A stretch of DNA of 64,000 bases, taken from Rhizobium altiplani. Its GTDB lineage: Bacteria; Pseudomonadota; Alphaproteobacteria; Rhizobiales; Rhizobiaceae. Positions 16,470 to 24,667 of this stretch are shown piece by piece. Below the pieces are notes generated by a model. The model made no database searches, was not told where the DNA came from, and was given only the letters and a program-made list of their open reading frames with translations. The position numbers were made by a program, and so were the translations under genes. The number at the start of each line of letters is the position of its first letter. The first letter of the stretch is position 1. The DNA is taken from assembly GCF_001542405.1 (NCBI RefSeq), contig NZ_LNCD01000106.1:202815-266814 (forward strand). The letters are read 5' to 3'.

Positions 16470-17594
16470 ATGAGCAAGCTTTTCGAACCGACAAAGGTTG
16501 GCGACATTGCCATCAAGAACCATATCGTGATGGCGCCGCTGACGCGCAACCGCTCGCCGGGTGCCGTTCCGAACGACCTGAACGTCGAATACTACCGCCA
16601 GCGTGCGACGGCCGGCCTCATCATCACCGAGGCAACGGCCATCACACATCAGGGTCAGGGTTACGCGGACGTTCCCGGGCTTTACAAGAAGGAAGCGCTC
16701 GACGGCTGGAAGCGAGTGACTGATGCCGTCCACGCAGCAGGAGGCAAGATCGTCGTGCAGATGTGGCATGTCGGCCGTATCTCGCATACGACGCTGCAGC
16801 CGAACGGCGGAAAGCCCGTCTCTTCGACGAACCGCATCGCCAAGGCCAAGACGTACCTCGTCAATGACGATGGCACTGGCGCCTTTACCGATACCTCCGA
16901 GCCGCGCGCCCTTCAAACCTCGGAAATCCCGGGCATCATCGAGGATTACCGCAAAGCCGCGCGCGCCGCGATCGACGCTGGCTTTGACGGTGTGGAAATT
17001 CACGGTGCAAATGGCTACCTGCTCGACCAGTTCCTGCGCGACGGCGTCAACGACCGCACCGATCAGTATGGTGGCTCGATCGAAAACCGCGCCCGCTTCA
17101 CTTTCGAAGTGGTAGACGCCGTGACCAAGGAAATCGGCGCAGGCCGTACAGCCATTCGCATTTCGCCTGTCACGCCTTCGGGCGAGAGCTACGACTCCAA
17201 CCCGCAAGCGCTCTTCACCCATGTCATCGAAGGCCTGGCGAAATATGATCTTGCCTATATTCACGTCATCGAAGGCCAGACCGGCGGCGACCGCGACTTC
17301 AAGCAGGGCACCAACGCCGCCTTCGACTATAAGGCTCTGCGCCAGGCCTATGAAAAGGCTGGCGGCAAGGCGAAGTGGATGGTCAACAACGGCTACGACC
17401 GGGACCTGGCGATTGATGCCGTCGAGAGCGGCCGCGCCGATCTCGTCGCTTTCGGAAAGCCATTCATCGCCAATCCGGATCTCGTGGGACGTCTGGAAAA
17501 GAACCTGCCACTGAATACGCCCGTGCAGGCCACCTTCTACGGCGGCGGACCAAAGGGTTACATCGACTATCCCGTGATCGAAAAGGCCGCCTGA
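16470..17594 (+). CDS. Old Yellow Enzyme-family alkene reductase
   Basis: A 374-residue FMN-dependent alkene reductase (NemA/OYE family) that reduces activated C=C bonds, nitro compounds and nitrate esters with NAD(P)H. It has the TIM barrel start MSKLFEPTKVGDIAIKNHIV, the segment MAPLTRNRSPGAVP, the substrate-binding pair in EIHGANGYLLDQFLRDGVN, and the FMN-phosphate region GRADLVAFGKPFIANPDLV. The ATG at 16470 follows AGAAAGGACTC. It lies downstream of an ArsR gene and ends in a clear terminator. The ArsR regulator probably controls it in response to electrophiles; this is inferred from layout. Confidence 0.94.
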   Translation: MSKLFEPTKVGDIAIKNHIVMAPLTRNRSPGAVPNDLNVEYYRQRATAGLIITEATAITHQGQGYADVPGLYKKEALDGWKRVTDAVHAAGGKIVVQMWHVGRISHTTLQPNGGKPVSSTNRIAKAKTYLVNDDGTGAFTDTSEPRALQTSEIPGIIEDYRKAARAAIDAGFDGVEIHGANGYLLDQFLRDGVNDRTDQYGGSIENRARFTFEVVDAVTKEIGAGRTAIRISPVTPSGESYDSNPQALFTHVIEGLAKYDLAYIHVIEGQTGGDRDFKQGTNAAFDYKALRQAYEKAGGKAKWMVNNGYDRDLAIDAVESGRADLVAFGKPFIANPDLVGRLEKNLPLNTPVQATFYGGGPKGYIDYPVIEKAA

Positions 17595-17612
17595 ACCATC
17601 AAGTGCCAACGG

Positions 17613-17640
17613 AATCCCGCCATTCGGCGGGATTTTCTTC
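17613..17640 (+). terminator. Rho-independent terminator after the OYE gene
   Basis: AATCCCGCC (17613-17621) and GGCGGGATT (17626-17634), a perfect 9-bp stem with an ATTC loop, followed by TTCTTCTT. Confidence 0.85.
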
Positions 17641-17666
17641 TTCTAGCGCCTAGCTAACATGGCGGC

Positions 17667-18470
17667 ATGTTCGAGTCGTACATCAAGCGCTGGCGACTGA
17701 CCGTCGACGGCGAACCGATCATCACTCATTCCAGCCACCTCCTGCCCGTTCTCCGGGACGGCAAACCCGCCATGTTGAAAATCTCCAAGGACGAGGCCGA
17801 GCGGGCTGGCGGCGCTTTGATGCAATGGTGGGGCGGCATCGGGGCAGCGAAAGTCTACGCCCACGACAACGAGGCAGTTCTGCTCGAGCGTGCAATGGGC
17901 CATCGCTCGCTGTTGGGAATGGCAATGGACGGCGCGGACGATACGGCGACCCGCATCATGTGCCGCACCGTCGCAGAACTTCACGCCCCACGCGAACAGC
18001 CTTTGCCGGACCTCATTCCACTGGCCCGCTGGTTTCGTGACCTGGAGCCGGCAGCACGTGCCCATGACGGCATTCTGGCCGAGTGCAACCACATCGCTGG
18101 AATACTGCTTGGAAATATCAGCGATCCCGTGGTCCTGCACGGCGACATTCACCACAGCAACATCCTCGATTTCGGCGAGGACGGCTGGCTGGCAATCGAC
18201 CCCAAAGGCCTCATCGGCGAGCGTGGCTTCGACTACGCCAACATCTTCGCCAACCCAGATCTTCCGACAGTCACTTCCCCGGGCCGTCTGCAGAGGCAAC
18301 TCCGGATCGTCGCGACCGAAACTGGCCTAGAGCCGAAACGGCTGCTGCAATGGATAGTCGCCTATTCCGGCTTGTCGGCGGCCTGGTTTCTGGGCGGCGG
18401 ATCGACGGAACTGGCCCAAAGCCCCCTCGCAGTCGCGCGCATTGCGCTTGCCGAACTACAGCAGGGATAG
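17667..18470 (+). CDS. Aminoglycoside phosphotransferase APH(6)-like kinase
   Basis: A 267-residue kinase of the APH(6)/StrB family (streptomycin 6-kinase-like), which would phosphorylate an aminoglycoside or related small molecule with ATP. The catalytic loop HGDIHHSNIL is at 158-167, with the metal-binding D178 in AIDPKGLIGERGFDYANIF. A weak N-lobe is expected upstream (AMLKISKDEAE). The length matches the family. The ATG at 17667 starts the conserved fold. Base composition is like its neighbours and there is no mobile element, so this looks like a resident chromosomal homologue rather than recently acquired resistance. Real substrate unknown. Confidence 0.88.
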   Translation: MFESYIKRWRLTVDGEPIITHSSHLLPVLRDGKPAMLKISKDEAERAGGALMQWWGGIGAAKVYAHDNEAVLLERAMGHRSLLGMAMDGADDTATRIMCRTVAELHAPREQPLPDLIPLARWFRDLEPAARAHDGILAECNHIAGILLGNISDPVVLHGDIHHSNILDFGEDGWLAIDPKGLIGERGFDYANIFANPDLPTVTSPGRLQRQLRIVATETGLEPKRLLQWIVAYSGLSAAWFLGGGSTELAQSPLAVARIALAELQQG

Positions 18471-18510
18471 GCACGCCGTAGGAGCCTCGCCGAGGCAGGC
18501 AAAAACAACA

Positions 18511-19521
18511 CTAATACACCGCCTGCGCGGACGCGCGAGCCTCGAGTTCGTTCGGCTCAGCCGCCAGACACCCGAGTGCGACCAGGGAGCTACGAACAGC
18601 GTCGTCGATCGGGGTATGAGGCTCGCTGCCGAGTTCGGCAACCAATCGTTCGTTCGACATCCGCAGCGGCTCGCGCCAAAGGTACCGCATTTCCTTCAAC
18701 TCGCGCATGAAGGTGACGAACGGGGCGGCCAGAGGCACGATCCACCACGGGAAGGCCCGCGTCTTTATCCTACTGCCGACAACCCGCTTGATTGCAGCGG
18801 CCATCTGGCTGCCATCGGCATCCCAGAAGCCATCCATGTGATACACGGCGAAGGGCGGAAGGCGATCACCACGCTCGACCAGACGGATCATCGTCTCAGC
18901 AACATCGGGCAGGTACGCCCACTGGTGTCCGACACCCGGCCGGGCCGGGTTCTTGACGGCCTCGACCGACTTTCCCGGCGTGACCATGCCTTGCGAAAAC
19001 CAGCTGTTGGCAGCCCCCGGCCCGAAGTAGTCGCCGGCCCGAACGATGATGACGCGCGCACCACTGCGCGAGGCAATCTCCAGTCGCCGTTCCATTTCGG
19101 CGCGGATCGCTCCCTTCATCGTCACGGGCTGCTGTGGACTATCCTCCCGAAGAACCGGAAAGGCATCCGGTCCAAAATTATAGACCGTGCCCGGCAGAAC
19201 GATGCGCGCACCAACCGAATGTGCAGCGGCGATGGTGTTGTCGAGCATCGGGAGAACGAGCTTTTCCCAATCGCGGTAGCCCGGCGGATTGACAGCATGA
19301 ATGATAAGGCTGACGCCGCGCGCCCCGGTCACGAGATCCTCGGCGTTCATCGCGTCGCCTTGGACCCACTCGAAGTCGGGCGCTTTCGCGCGAGCCTTCG
19401 CTGCATCGCGGTTCAGCGCCCTCACATGCCAACCGCACGCGGCGAGCTTCCGAGCGACCTCCCCTCCGATCCCGCCTGTTGCACCCAGTACCAGAGCAAC
19501 CTGTCCGTTCTGCCCAGTCAT
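18511..19521 (-). CDS. NAD(P)-dependent epimerase/NmrA-like oxidoreductase
   Basis: A 336-residue extended SDR/NmrA-like protein. The N-terminal Rossmann motif is ALVLGATGGIGGEVARKLA, so it binds NAD(P)H; later blocks are RAGDYFGPGAANSWFSQG and WAYLPDVAETM, typical of atypical or extended SDRs that bind nucleotide-sugars or sense redox state. A classical YxxxK is not evident, so it may be a non-catalytic binding protein. I place the start at the ATG at 19521 because GGAG lies 6 bases before it. It is divergent from a LysR gene across a 93-bp gap containing a 9-bp inverted repeat, and so is probably its target. Confidence 0.85.
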   Translation of the reverse strand: MTGQNGQVALVLGATGGIGGEVARKLAACGWHVRALNRDAAKARAKAPDFEWVQGDAMNAEDLVTGARGVSLIIHAVNPPGYRDWEKLVLPMLDNTIAAAHSVGARIVLPGTVYNFGPDAFPVLREDSPQQPVTMKGAIRAEMERRLEIASRSGARVIIVRAGDYFGPGAANSWFSQGMVTPGKSVEAVKNPARPGVGHQWAYLPDVAETMIRLVERGDRLPPFAVYHMDGFWDADGSQMAAAIKRVVGSRIKTRAFPWWIVPLAAPFVTFMRELKEMRYLWREPLRMSNERLVAELGSEPHTPIDDAVRSSLVALGCLAAEPNELEARASAQAVY

Positions 19522-19530
19522 GATGATCTC

Positions 19531-19585
19531 CGTCAATTTGAACTGAGCCAATCATGCGGGCATTTTCAGATAAACGAAATTGACG
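19531..19585. promoter_or_regulatory. Inverted repeat between LysR and SDR genes
   Basis: CGTCAATTT (19531-19539) and AAATTGACG (19577-19585) are perfect 9-bp inverted copies about 46 bp centre to centre. They flank the divergent start region and could be two LysR half-sites bound by a tetramer with DNA bending. Confidence 0.45.
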
Positions 19586-19614
19586 AATCTCGTGTCGCAG
19601 ATATACATAAATGC

Positions 19615-20526
19615 ATGAGGAGAGAACCGGACTGGCATTTCTACCGGACGCTATTGGCTGTGCTGGAACACGGGTCGCTTTCTGCGGCGGCACGTGACCT
19701 CGGCCTGACGCAGCCGACCGTCGGACGGCACATCGATGCGCTCGAGAATTCAATCGGCTCGCAACTCTTCGTCCGCTCGCCGAACGGTCTCTTGCCAACC
19801 GATGCAGCCCTTGAACTGAAACCCTATGCCCAAACGCTCGCAGCGACATCCGCCGCCCTGCTGCGAACTGCCTCGGGACATCGAGATCAGGTTGCCGGCA
19901 CCGTCCGGATAAGCGCCAGCGAGGTCATCGGCGTCGAGGTACTGCCTCCCATCCTTGCACCGCTGATGGCTGCCCATCCCGATCTCAACATCGAGCTTTC
20001 GGCGTCCGACGCGATCGAGGACCTTCTCAATCGGGAGGCGGATATTGCCGTCCGGATGGCAGAGCCGACCCAGGATCATCTTGTCGGCCGCCGCATCGGA
20101 GAGATACCGCTCGGCTTTCACGCCCACCGGCGCTACCTGGCGCAACACGGCGCACCACTGGGGATGGCCGACCTCGCACGACATCGCCTCGTCGGCTTCG
20201 ACCGGCAGACAGCCTATATCAGGACCATGATGGCGCGCTTTCCATTGCCAGACAATCTCGTCTTTGCGTTCAAGAGCGACAACCCGCTCGCGCAAATCTC
20301 GGCCATTCGTGCGGGTCTGGGGATTGGAATCTGCCAGATGGGCATCGCCGCGCAGGACCCAGATCTGTTGCCGGTTCTGCCCGAACTTTTCCGGATACCC
20401 CTCGACACGTGGGTCGTCATGCACGAAGGGATCAAAACGGCACGCCGCTACCGCGTCACGTTCGACGCGCTGGTAGACGGCCTGTTGAATTACACCAAGG
20501 GAACTGTGCATAAACGCCGGGGTTGA
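19615..20526 (+). CDS. LysR-family transcriptional regulator
   Basis: A 303-residue LysR regulator. The helix-turn-helix occupies residues 8-65 (LLAVLEHGSLSAAARDLGLT, then PTVGRHIDALENSIGSQLFV). The effector domain starts near 90 (GTVRISASEVIGVEVLPPIL). The reading frame is open far upstream on this strand, but those residues lie antisense to the SDR gene; the first sensible start is the ATG at 19615. It is divergent from the SDR gene and converges with a DUF2188 gene. The probable role is control of the SDR gene. Inducer unknown. Confidence 0.92.
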   Translation: MRREPDWHFYRTLLAVLEHGSLSAAARDLGLTQPTVGRHIDALENSIGSQLFVRSPNGLLPTDAALELKPYAQTLAATSAALLRTASGHRDQVAGTVRISASEVIGVEVLPPILAPLMAAHPDLNIELSASDAIEDLLNREADIAVRMAEPTQDHLVGRRIGEIPLGFHAHRRYLAQHGAPLGMADLARHRLVGFDRQTAYIRTMMARFPLPDNLVFAFKSDNPLAQISAIRAGLGIGICQMGIAAQDPDLLPVLPELFRIPLDTWVVMHEGIKTARRYRVTFDALVDGLLNYTKGTVHKRRG

Positions 20527-20548
20527 TCATCACATGGATGATGACCCC
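20519..20548. terminator. Hairpin between convergent LysR and DUF2188 genes
   Basis: GGGGT and ATCATC (20519-20531) pair with GATGAT and ACCCC (20537-20548) with small bulges. There is no T run on either side, so it is only a possible end structure, partly overlapping the LysR stop. Confidence 0.35.
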
Positions 20549-20553
20549 TGTGC

Positions 20554-20835
20554 TCATGCGCGCGGCGAGGCTTCGCTGGAATGGCTTTTCCAGGTGCCGT
20601 CGACAACCTCAGTCTCCGGCCGGTCTCCGCCTTCGGCATACTCCTCATGCCATTTACCTTTGTCATCCTGCCAGCTGATCTCGGCGGAATCACCGCCAAC
20701 CTGCTGTTCAGCTGCAACGATACGGGCTGCCTCAAGCGCTTCGGAGTGTGTCGGGAATGCTTCGGAGTAGACACCGCCCAACCGGTAGGCCCAGCCTCCG
20801 TCGTGAGGAACGACCTCGTAGACCACCTTGACCAT
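20554..20835 (-). CDS. DUF2188 domain small protein
   Basis: A 93-residue protein with a DUF2188-type fold: VVPHDGGWAYRLGGVYSEAF is followed by HSEALEAARIVAAEQQ, a beta-hairpin and helix pattern seen in this family of unknown function. The C-terminal third (residues 55-93) is acidic and hydrophilic. No signal peptide. The ATG at 20835 has GAGGAG eight bases upstream, better than the in-frame GTG three codons earlier. It converges with the LysR gene. Function unknown. Confidence 0.82.
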   Translation of the reverse strand: MVKVVYEVVPHDGGWAYRLGGVYSEAFPTHSEALEAARIVAAEQQVGGDSAEISWQDDKGKWHEEYAEGGDRPETEVVDGTWKSHSSEASPRA

Positions 20836-21065
20836 GCCTCTCACTCCTCTTCTTCTTGTTTCGCGCTCGAATACTGACCGGATGGCATCCAGTGCGCGGG
20901 CCGCGTTGGAGGAAACGAGAGGGCGCCGCGATATGCTTCCGGCTGACCGATGCGTTAGTATTCCATTAAATTCTCAAGACTGCAAACTTACTCCCTCCGC
21001 TCACTAGCTTGCCATGCAAAATCATCGTTTTAGACTTGTCGGATGAATCAAACTCGGAGCTTTCC

Positions 21066-22160
21066 GTGAAAATCGCGTCGCGGCTGAAAGACGAAACGTT
21101 CCTGGTGTTGGCGATAGGCGTCGCGGCTATCGCCTATGTGTCGGAACATGCATTTCTTGAAATGGGGCGTGAGATATCGCTGATCGCCGCTGCCGGGCTC
21201 GTCGCCACCATCGTCCTTGCCTCAATCCGTGTCGCCCACCATGCGGAGATTCTCGCGATCAAGGTCGGCGACCCCTACGGCACGATGATCCTGACGCTGT
21301 CGGCAGTTGCAGTGGAAGTGATCATCCTCGCGATCATGATGACCGGCGAAAGCTCTCCGACGCTCGTGCGCGACACGATCTATTCAGCCCTGATGCTCGA
21401 CATCAACGGCATACTCGGCCTCGCCGCGCTGCTCGGCGGCTTGAAGCACGGCGAGCAGCCGTACAACGACAATTCGGGCAAGACCTACGGCGTGATGATC
21501 CTGACCGCCATGGGTATCTCGATGATCGTTCCGGAATTCGTGCCGGCGGAAAAGTGGCACTACTACTCCGCCTTCACCATCCTGGCGATGATCGCCCTCT
21601 ACGCACTCTTCCTGCGCATGCAGGTCGGTCAGCACAGTTACTTCTTCAGCTACGCCTATCCTCGCAGCGAGCGGAAAGGCGATCCGGATGAGCACTCGAT
21701 CGAAGACTCCACGACCGCGTCGATCACAACCATCCTGGTTGGGGTCGTCATCATCGGCCTGCTCGCGGAATTCATGTCGACCTTCATGACGGAAGGCCTG
21801 CGGGATTCTGGCGCTCCCGTTGTCCTGACCGCCATCGTTGTCGCAGCGATCTCGGCGTCGCCCGAGATCTTGACGGCCCTTCGCGCGGCGCTGCGAAACC
21901 GCATGCAAGCGACCGTGAACATCGCCATGGGCGCGTCGCTATCGACCGTCATCCTCACGGTTCCGGTCATGGAGGCTATTGCCCTTTACACCGGCCAACC
22001 GTTCATCATGGCGATGACGCCGGTGCAGACCGTGATGGTGGCGATTACGCTGATTGCGGCGGCCATCAACCTCAACGACGGTGAGACCAACGCCATCGAA
22101 GGCATGACGCACTTCATCCTTTTTGCAACGTTCCTGATGCTGTCGGCGCTGGATCTCTGA
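21066..22160 (+). CDS. chaA: Calcium/sodium:proton antiporter, ChaA family
   Basis: A 364-residue inner-membrane cation/proton antiporter of the CaCA superfamily, expected to export Ca2+ (and perhaps Na+ or K+) in exchange for protons. About eleven hydrophobic segments are visible. The two inverted alpha-repeats contain the acidic motifs AVAVEVIILAIMM (about residue 90) and AAISASPEILTALRAALRNR (about 265). I prefer the GTG at 21066, six bases after GGAG; a TTG at 21009 would add a hydrophilic tail without a ribosome site. Single gene, ending at a bidirectional terminator shared with the aminotransferase. Confidence 0.88.
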   Translation: MKIASRLKDETFLVLAIGVAAIAYVSEHAFLEMGREISLIAAAGLVATIVLASIRVAHHAEILAIKVGDPYGTMILTLSAVAVEVIILAIMMTGESSPTLVRDTIYSALMLDINGILGLAALLGGLKHGEQPYNDNSGKTYGVMILTAMGISMIVPEFVPAEKWHYYSAFTILAMIALYALFLRMQVGQHSYFFSYAYPRSERKGDPDEHSIEDSTTASITTILVGVVIIGLLAEFMSTFMTEGLRDSGAPVVLTAIVVAAISASPEILTALRAALRNRMQATVNIAMGASLSTVILTVPVMEAIALYTGQPFIMAMTPVQTVMVAITLIAAAINLNDGETNAIEGMTHFILFATFLMLSALDL

Positions 22161-22182
22161 CACCGCCAACTCCAATTCTGCA

Positions 22183-22218
22183 AACAAAAAACCCGCCGTC
22201 TCCGGCGGGCTTTTGTTT
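22183..22218. terminator. Bidirectional terminator between chaA and aatA
   Basis: CCCGCCG (22192-22198) pairs with CGGCGGG (22203-22209) around TCTC. Ts follow on the plus strand (CTTTTGTTT) and an A run precedes it (AACAAAAAA), so it can serve both convergent genes. Confidence 0.88.
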
Positions 22219-22233
22219 CGACGATAGTTCTGA

Positions 22234-23436
22234 CTATTTGCAAGCGCCGCAGAAGCGCTGGATGCGCTTGCAGGCTTCCTCGAGCAACGCTTCCGACGTC
22301 GCGTAGGAGATGCGGAAGTTCGGGCCGAGGCCGAATGCCGAGCCATGAACGACGGCAACGCCTTCGCTCTCCAACAGTTCAGAAACGAAGTCTTCGTCGG
22401 TCTCGATCACCTTGCCCGACGGCGCGGTCTTGCCGATCAGGCCGGCGCAGGACGGATAGACGTAGAAGGCGCCTTCCGGCGACGGGCACGTGATGCCCTT
22501 TGCCTGGTTCAGCATCGACACGACGAGGTCGCGGCGGCCTTCGAAGATCTTCTTGTTCGCGGGAATGAAATCCTGCGTACCGTTCAGCGCTTCCACGGCA
22601 GCCCACTGGGCGATCGAGGTCGCACCTGAGGTCTGTTGGCCCTGAATCATATCCATGGCCTTGATCAGCTGGATCGGGCCTGCTGCATAGCCGATACGCC
22701 AGCCGGTCATCGCGTAGGCCTTCGAAACACCGTTCATGGTCAGCGTGCGGTCGTAGAGCTTCGGCTCGACTTCGACAGGCGTGACGAACTTGAAGTCGCC
22801 ATAGGTCAGGTGCTCGTACATGTCGTCTGTCAGCACCCAGACATGCGGATGCTTCAGCAGCACGTCCGTCAGGGCCTTCAGTTCGTCATGCGTATAGGCA
22901 GCACCCGACGGGTTGGACGGCGAGTTGAAGATGAACCACTTCGTCTTCGGCGTGATCGCCTTGTCGAGGTCGGCGGCCTGGAGCTTGAAGTTGTTTTCCT
23001 GCGTCGCCGAAACGATGACGGGCGTACCGCCGCACAGCGAGACCATTTCCGGATAGGATACCCAGTACGGCGCCGGGATGACGACTTCATCACCCGGGTT
23101 CAGCGTCGCCATGAAGGCGTTGAAAAGGATCTGCTTGCCGCCGGTGCCGACGATCGTCTGCTCCCACGAATATTCCAGGCCGTTCTCGCGCTTGAACTTC
23201 GCGGCGATCGCCTTGCGGAGTTCAGGGATACCGGAGACCGGCGTGTACTTCGTCTCGCCGCGGTTGATCGCGTCGATGGCAGCCTTCTTGATATTATCAG
23301 GCGTATCGAAATCCGGCTCGCCGGCGCCGAGGCCGATCACATCGCGTCCTTTTGCTTTCAGCTCGCGCGCTTTCTGGGAAACGGCGATGGTGGCTGAAGG
23401 CTTCACACGGGAAAGAGCATCGGCAAGAAAGGCCAT
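22234..23436 (-). CDS. aatA: Aspartate aminotransferase (class I)
   Basis: A 400-residue PLP-dependent aminotransferase of subgroup Ib, interconverting aspartate/oxaloacetate and glutamate/2-oxoglutarate. The PLP lysine is K239 in NGVSKAYAMTGWRIGY; other fold-type I marks are FNSPSNPSGAAYTHDEL and the C-terminal FRISYATSEALLEEA. The ATG at 23436 starts the conserved MAFLADALSRVKPSAT; in-frame codons upstream are not conserved-looking. It is monocistronic, ending at the shared terminator. The AatA symbol follows rhizobial usage. Some members also accept aromatic amino acids, which sequence alone does not settle. Confidence 0.95.
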   Translation of the reverse strand: MAFLADALSRVKPSATIAVSQKARELKAKGRDVIGLGAGEPDFDTPDNIKKAAIDAINRGETKYTPVSGIPELRKAIAAKFKRENGLEYSWEQTIVGTGGKQILFNAFMATLNPGDEVVIPAPYWVSYPEMVSLCGGTPVIVSATQENNFKLQAADLDKAITPKTKWFIFNSPSNPSGAAYTHDELKALTDVLLKHPHVWVLTDDMYEHLTYGDFKFVTPVEVEPKLYDRTLTMNGVSKAYAMTGWRIGYAAGPIQLIKAMDMIQGQQTSGATSIAQWAAVEALNGTQDFIPANKKIFEGRRDLVVSMLNQAKGITCPSPEGAFYVYPSCAGLIGKTAPSGKVIETDEDFVSELLESEGVAVVHGSAFGLGPNFRISYATSEALLEEACKRIQRFCGACK

Positions 23437-23812
23437 GATATCGGTCCTATACGGTTGATTTGGGCAGAAAAGCCGGGACCGGAATTCTGCGCTAAGCTCT
23501 ATGTCCAATGTAGGCAGGCATTTCAAGCGCAAAGGCGTGATGGTGCCAATGATTCTTCGTGATCAATCGCCTGACCCAGCGTCCTGATTCGCGAGCTCGC
23601 GCGTTTGGATGGCTGAATCATTTTGCGAAGTGCTTGAATCAGTTTCTGAAGAGAGCGCGATTTACGCCCGGAAATCAAAATCCTCGGCACTTTTGCCCCT
23701 TGCCACGAATTGGTCGCAACAAATGCCGCGGCCTGCCGCAATTCGGTCGCGAGCACGCCGAGATCGAAGCCCCATTTTGTTGCATCCGGCATTGGTTATT
23801 GAGGGCATACCC
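23437..23812. other. Intergenic stretch between aatA and the sortase-substrate remnant
   Basis: This 376-bp divergent gap should carry two promoters. A minus-strand frame at 23523-23792 encodes 89 residues with a fairly natural composition (it opens MPDATKWGFDLGVLATELRQ), but it has no ribosome site and I do not recognise it. No repeat is evident. Confidence 0.4.
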
Positions 23813-24187
23813 ATGTTTCTGGAAGACGAGTTTGTCATCAGGCGCCTTCGCGCCCGTCGCGTATCCATCTCACTACTGGTTGCAGTTGTGGCTTTCGCCG
23901 CGTCGATCCTTATGACCTTCGGGCTGGTAACGACGGTCTACGCCGAAGAAAGCCAGCAGGTGTCCGCACAGTCAGCCACATCGCACATGGCAGCCGCGCC
24001 AACGGTAAAGGCAGTGGGGCTGGGCGCACAGAATTCCGTGTCGGTAAAGCTGCCGCAAAGGGCGACAGGCGCTGACGAACGGATCACCCGCGGCAGCCTT
24101 ATGCTTCTAGCCGCACTGGTCGCGACATGCGGGCTGGCCATCTGGCGCCGGCGACTACACGGCGTCTTTGCCGGAGCCAGCCAATGA
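23813..24187 (+). CDS. Probable internally deleted sortase-substrate (VIT/VWA-type) remnant
   Basis: A 124-residue membrane protein. Residues 1-45 form a signal-like segment: a basic start, then a hydrophobic stretch ending in TTVYAEE, the style of rhizobial class GN sortase target proteins (VIT-VWA proteins of about 700 residues). The C terminus has LPQRATG, a hydrophobic helix (LMLLAALVATCGLAIW) and RRR, the three-part layout of a sortase sorting signal. Only about 40 residues lie between, where VIT and VWA domains should be. I infer that the middle was deleted in frame. ATG at 23813 follows GAGGG. The next gene overlaps its stop as ATGA. Confidence 0.6.
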   Translation: MFLEDEFVIRRLRARRVSISLLVAVVAFAASILMTFGLVTTVYAEESQQVSAQSATSHMAAAPTVKAVGLGAQNSVSVKLPQRATGADERITRGSLMLLAALVATCGLAIWRRRLHGVFAGASQ

Positions 24188-24609
24188 CGCCCGTGAATTC
24201 GGGACCCAGAGTTCGAAACCACGAGGCGGATGAATTCGGCCCGCTTCCGACCTATATCGAGCTCGCCATGGCGACGGCGGCGGCAACCGCTTACGACGCG
24301 AATACAGCGCAGGAAAACCGTATGCGCCTGCCCCGTCTCTCCGTCATCGAGAAGGCAATTGTCGTTAGCATCGCCGCTCTTGCGCTTTACGGAACGGTGC
24401 TGATCGCCGGCGGGCTCTATATCAAGGCCAAGGCCGAACTGTCGCAAATTCTCTCGCAGCACTCCTTTGCCGCCGAACTTCGTGGCGAAGACACCAGGCC
24501 TTGACCGTGGGCGGATCTCGCCACCGAAGCAGAGGTCCCCACTCGTCTACCCGCGACCGATCGTCGCCTCGCCATCGGCAAACACAAAGCCGTTATCCCA
24601 CGCGAATGA
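24184..24609 (+). pseudogene. Class GN sortase remnant with in-frame stop
   Basis: The ATG at 24184 overlaps the preceding stop (ATGA). The first 106 codons give a soluble lead, then a membrane helix (about 57-78) and GLYIKAKAELSQILSQ...GEDTRP, matching the N-terminal anchor of class GN sortases. A TGA follows at 24502-24504. In the same frame the next residues are PWAD, so the codon occupied by TGA is exactly where Trp stands in the family motif (RPWPWAD). The frame then runs 34 more codons to a second stop at 24607 and shows no catalytic TLxTC cysteine. I read this as a decayed sortase, whose catalytic part is lost. Confidence 0.55.
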
Positions 24610-24667
24610 GGTTGAAGCCGGTGGACGACGCTCCACGTTGACCAGACGATAGGCATTGGGACAGACC

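Noticed and set aside
18442..19614. The open frame extending the 19615 LysR gene far upstream
   Set aside because: Those codons lie antisense to the SDR gene and have shadow-like composition; the LysR fold begins at the ATG at 19615.
23523..23792. 89-residue minus-strand frame upstream of aatA
   Set aside because: Composition is plausible but there is no ribosome site, no family recognised, and it overlaps the region where promoters for two divergent genes should lie.
24502..24504. TGA read as Trp or selenocysteine (recoding) in the sortase-like frame
   Set aside because: Other genes here use TGG for Trp and TGA for stop, there is no SECIS-like structure obvious, and the frame meets another stop soon after without catalytic residues. 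A nonsense mutation is simpler.
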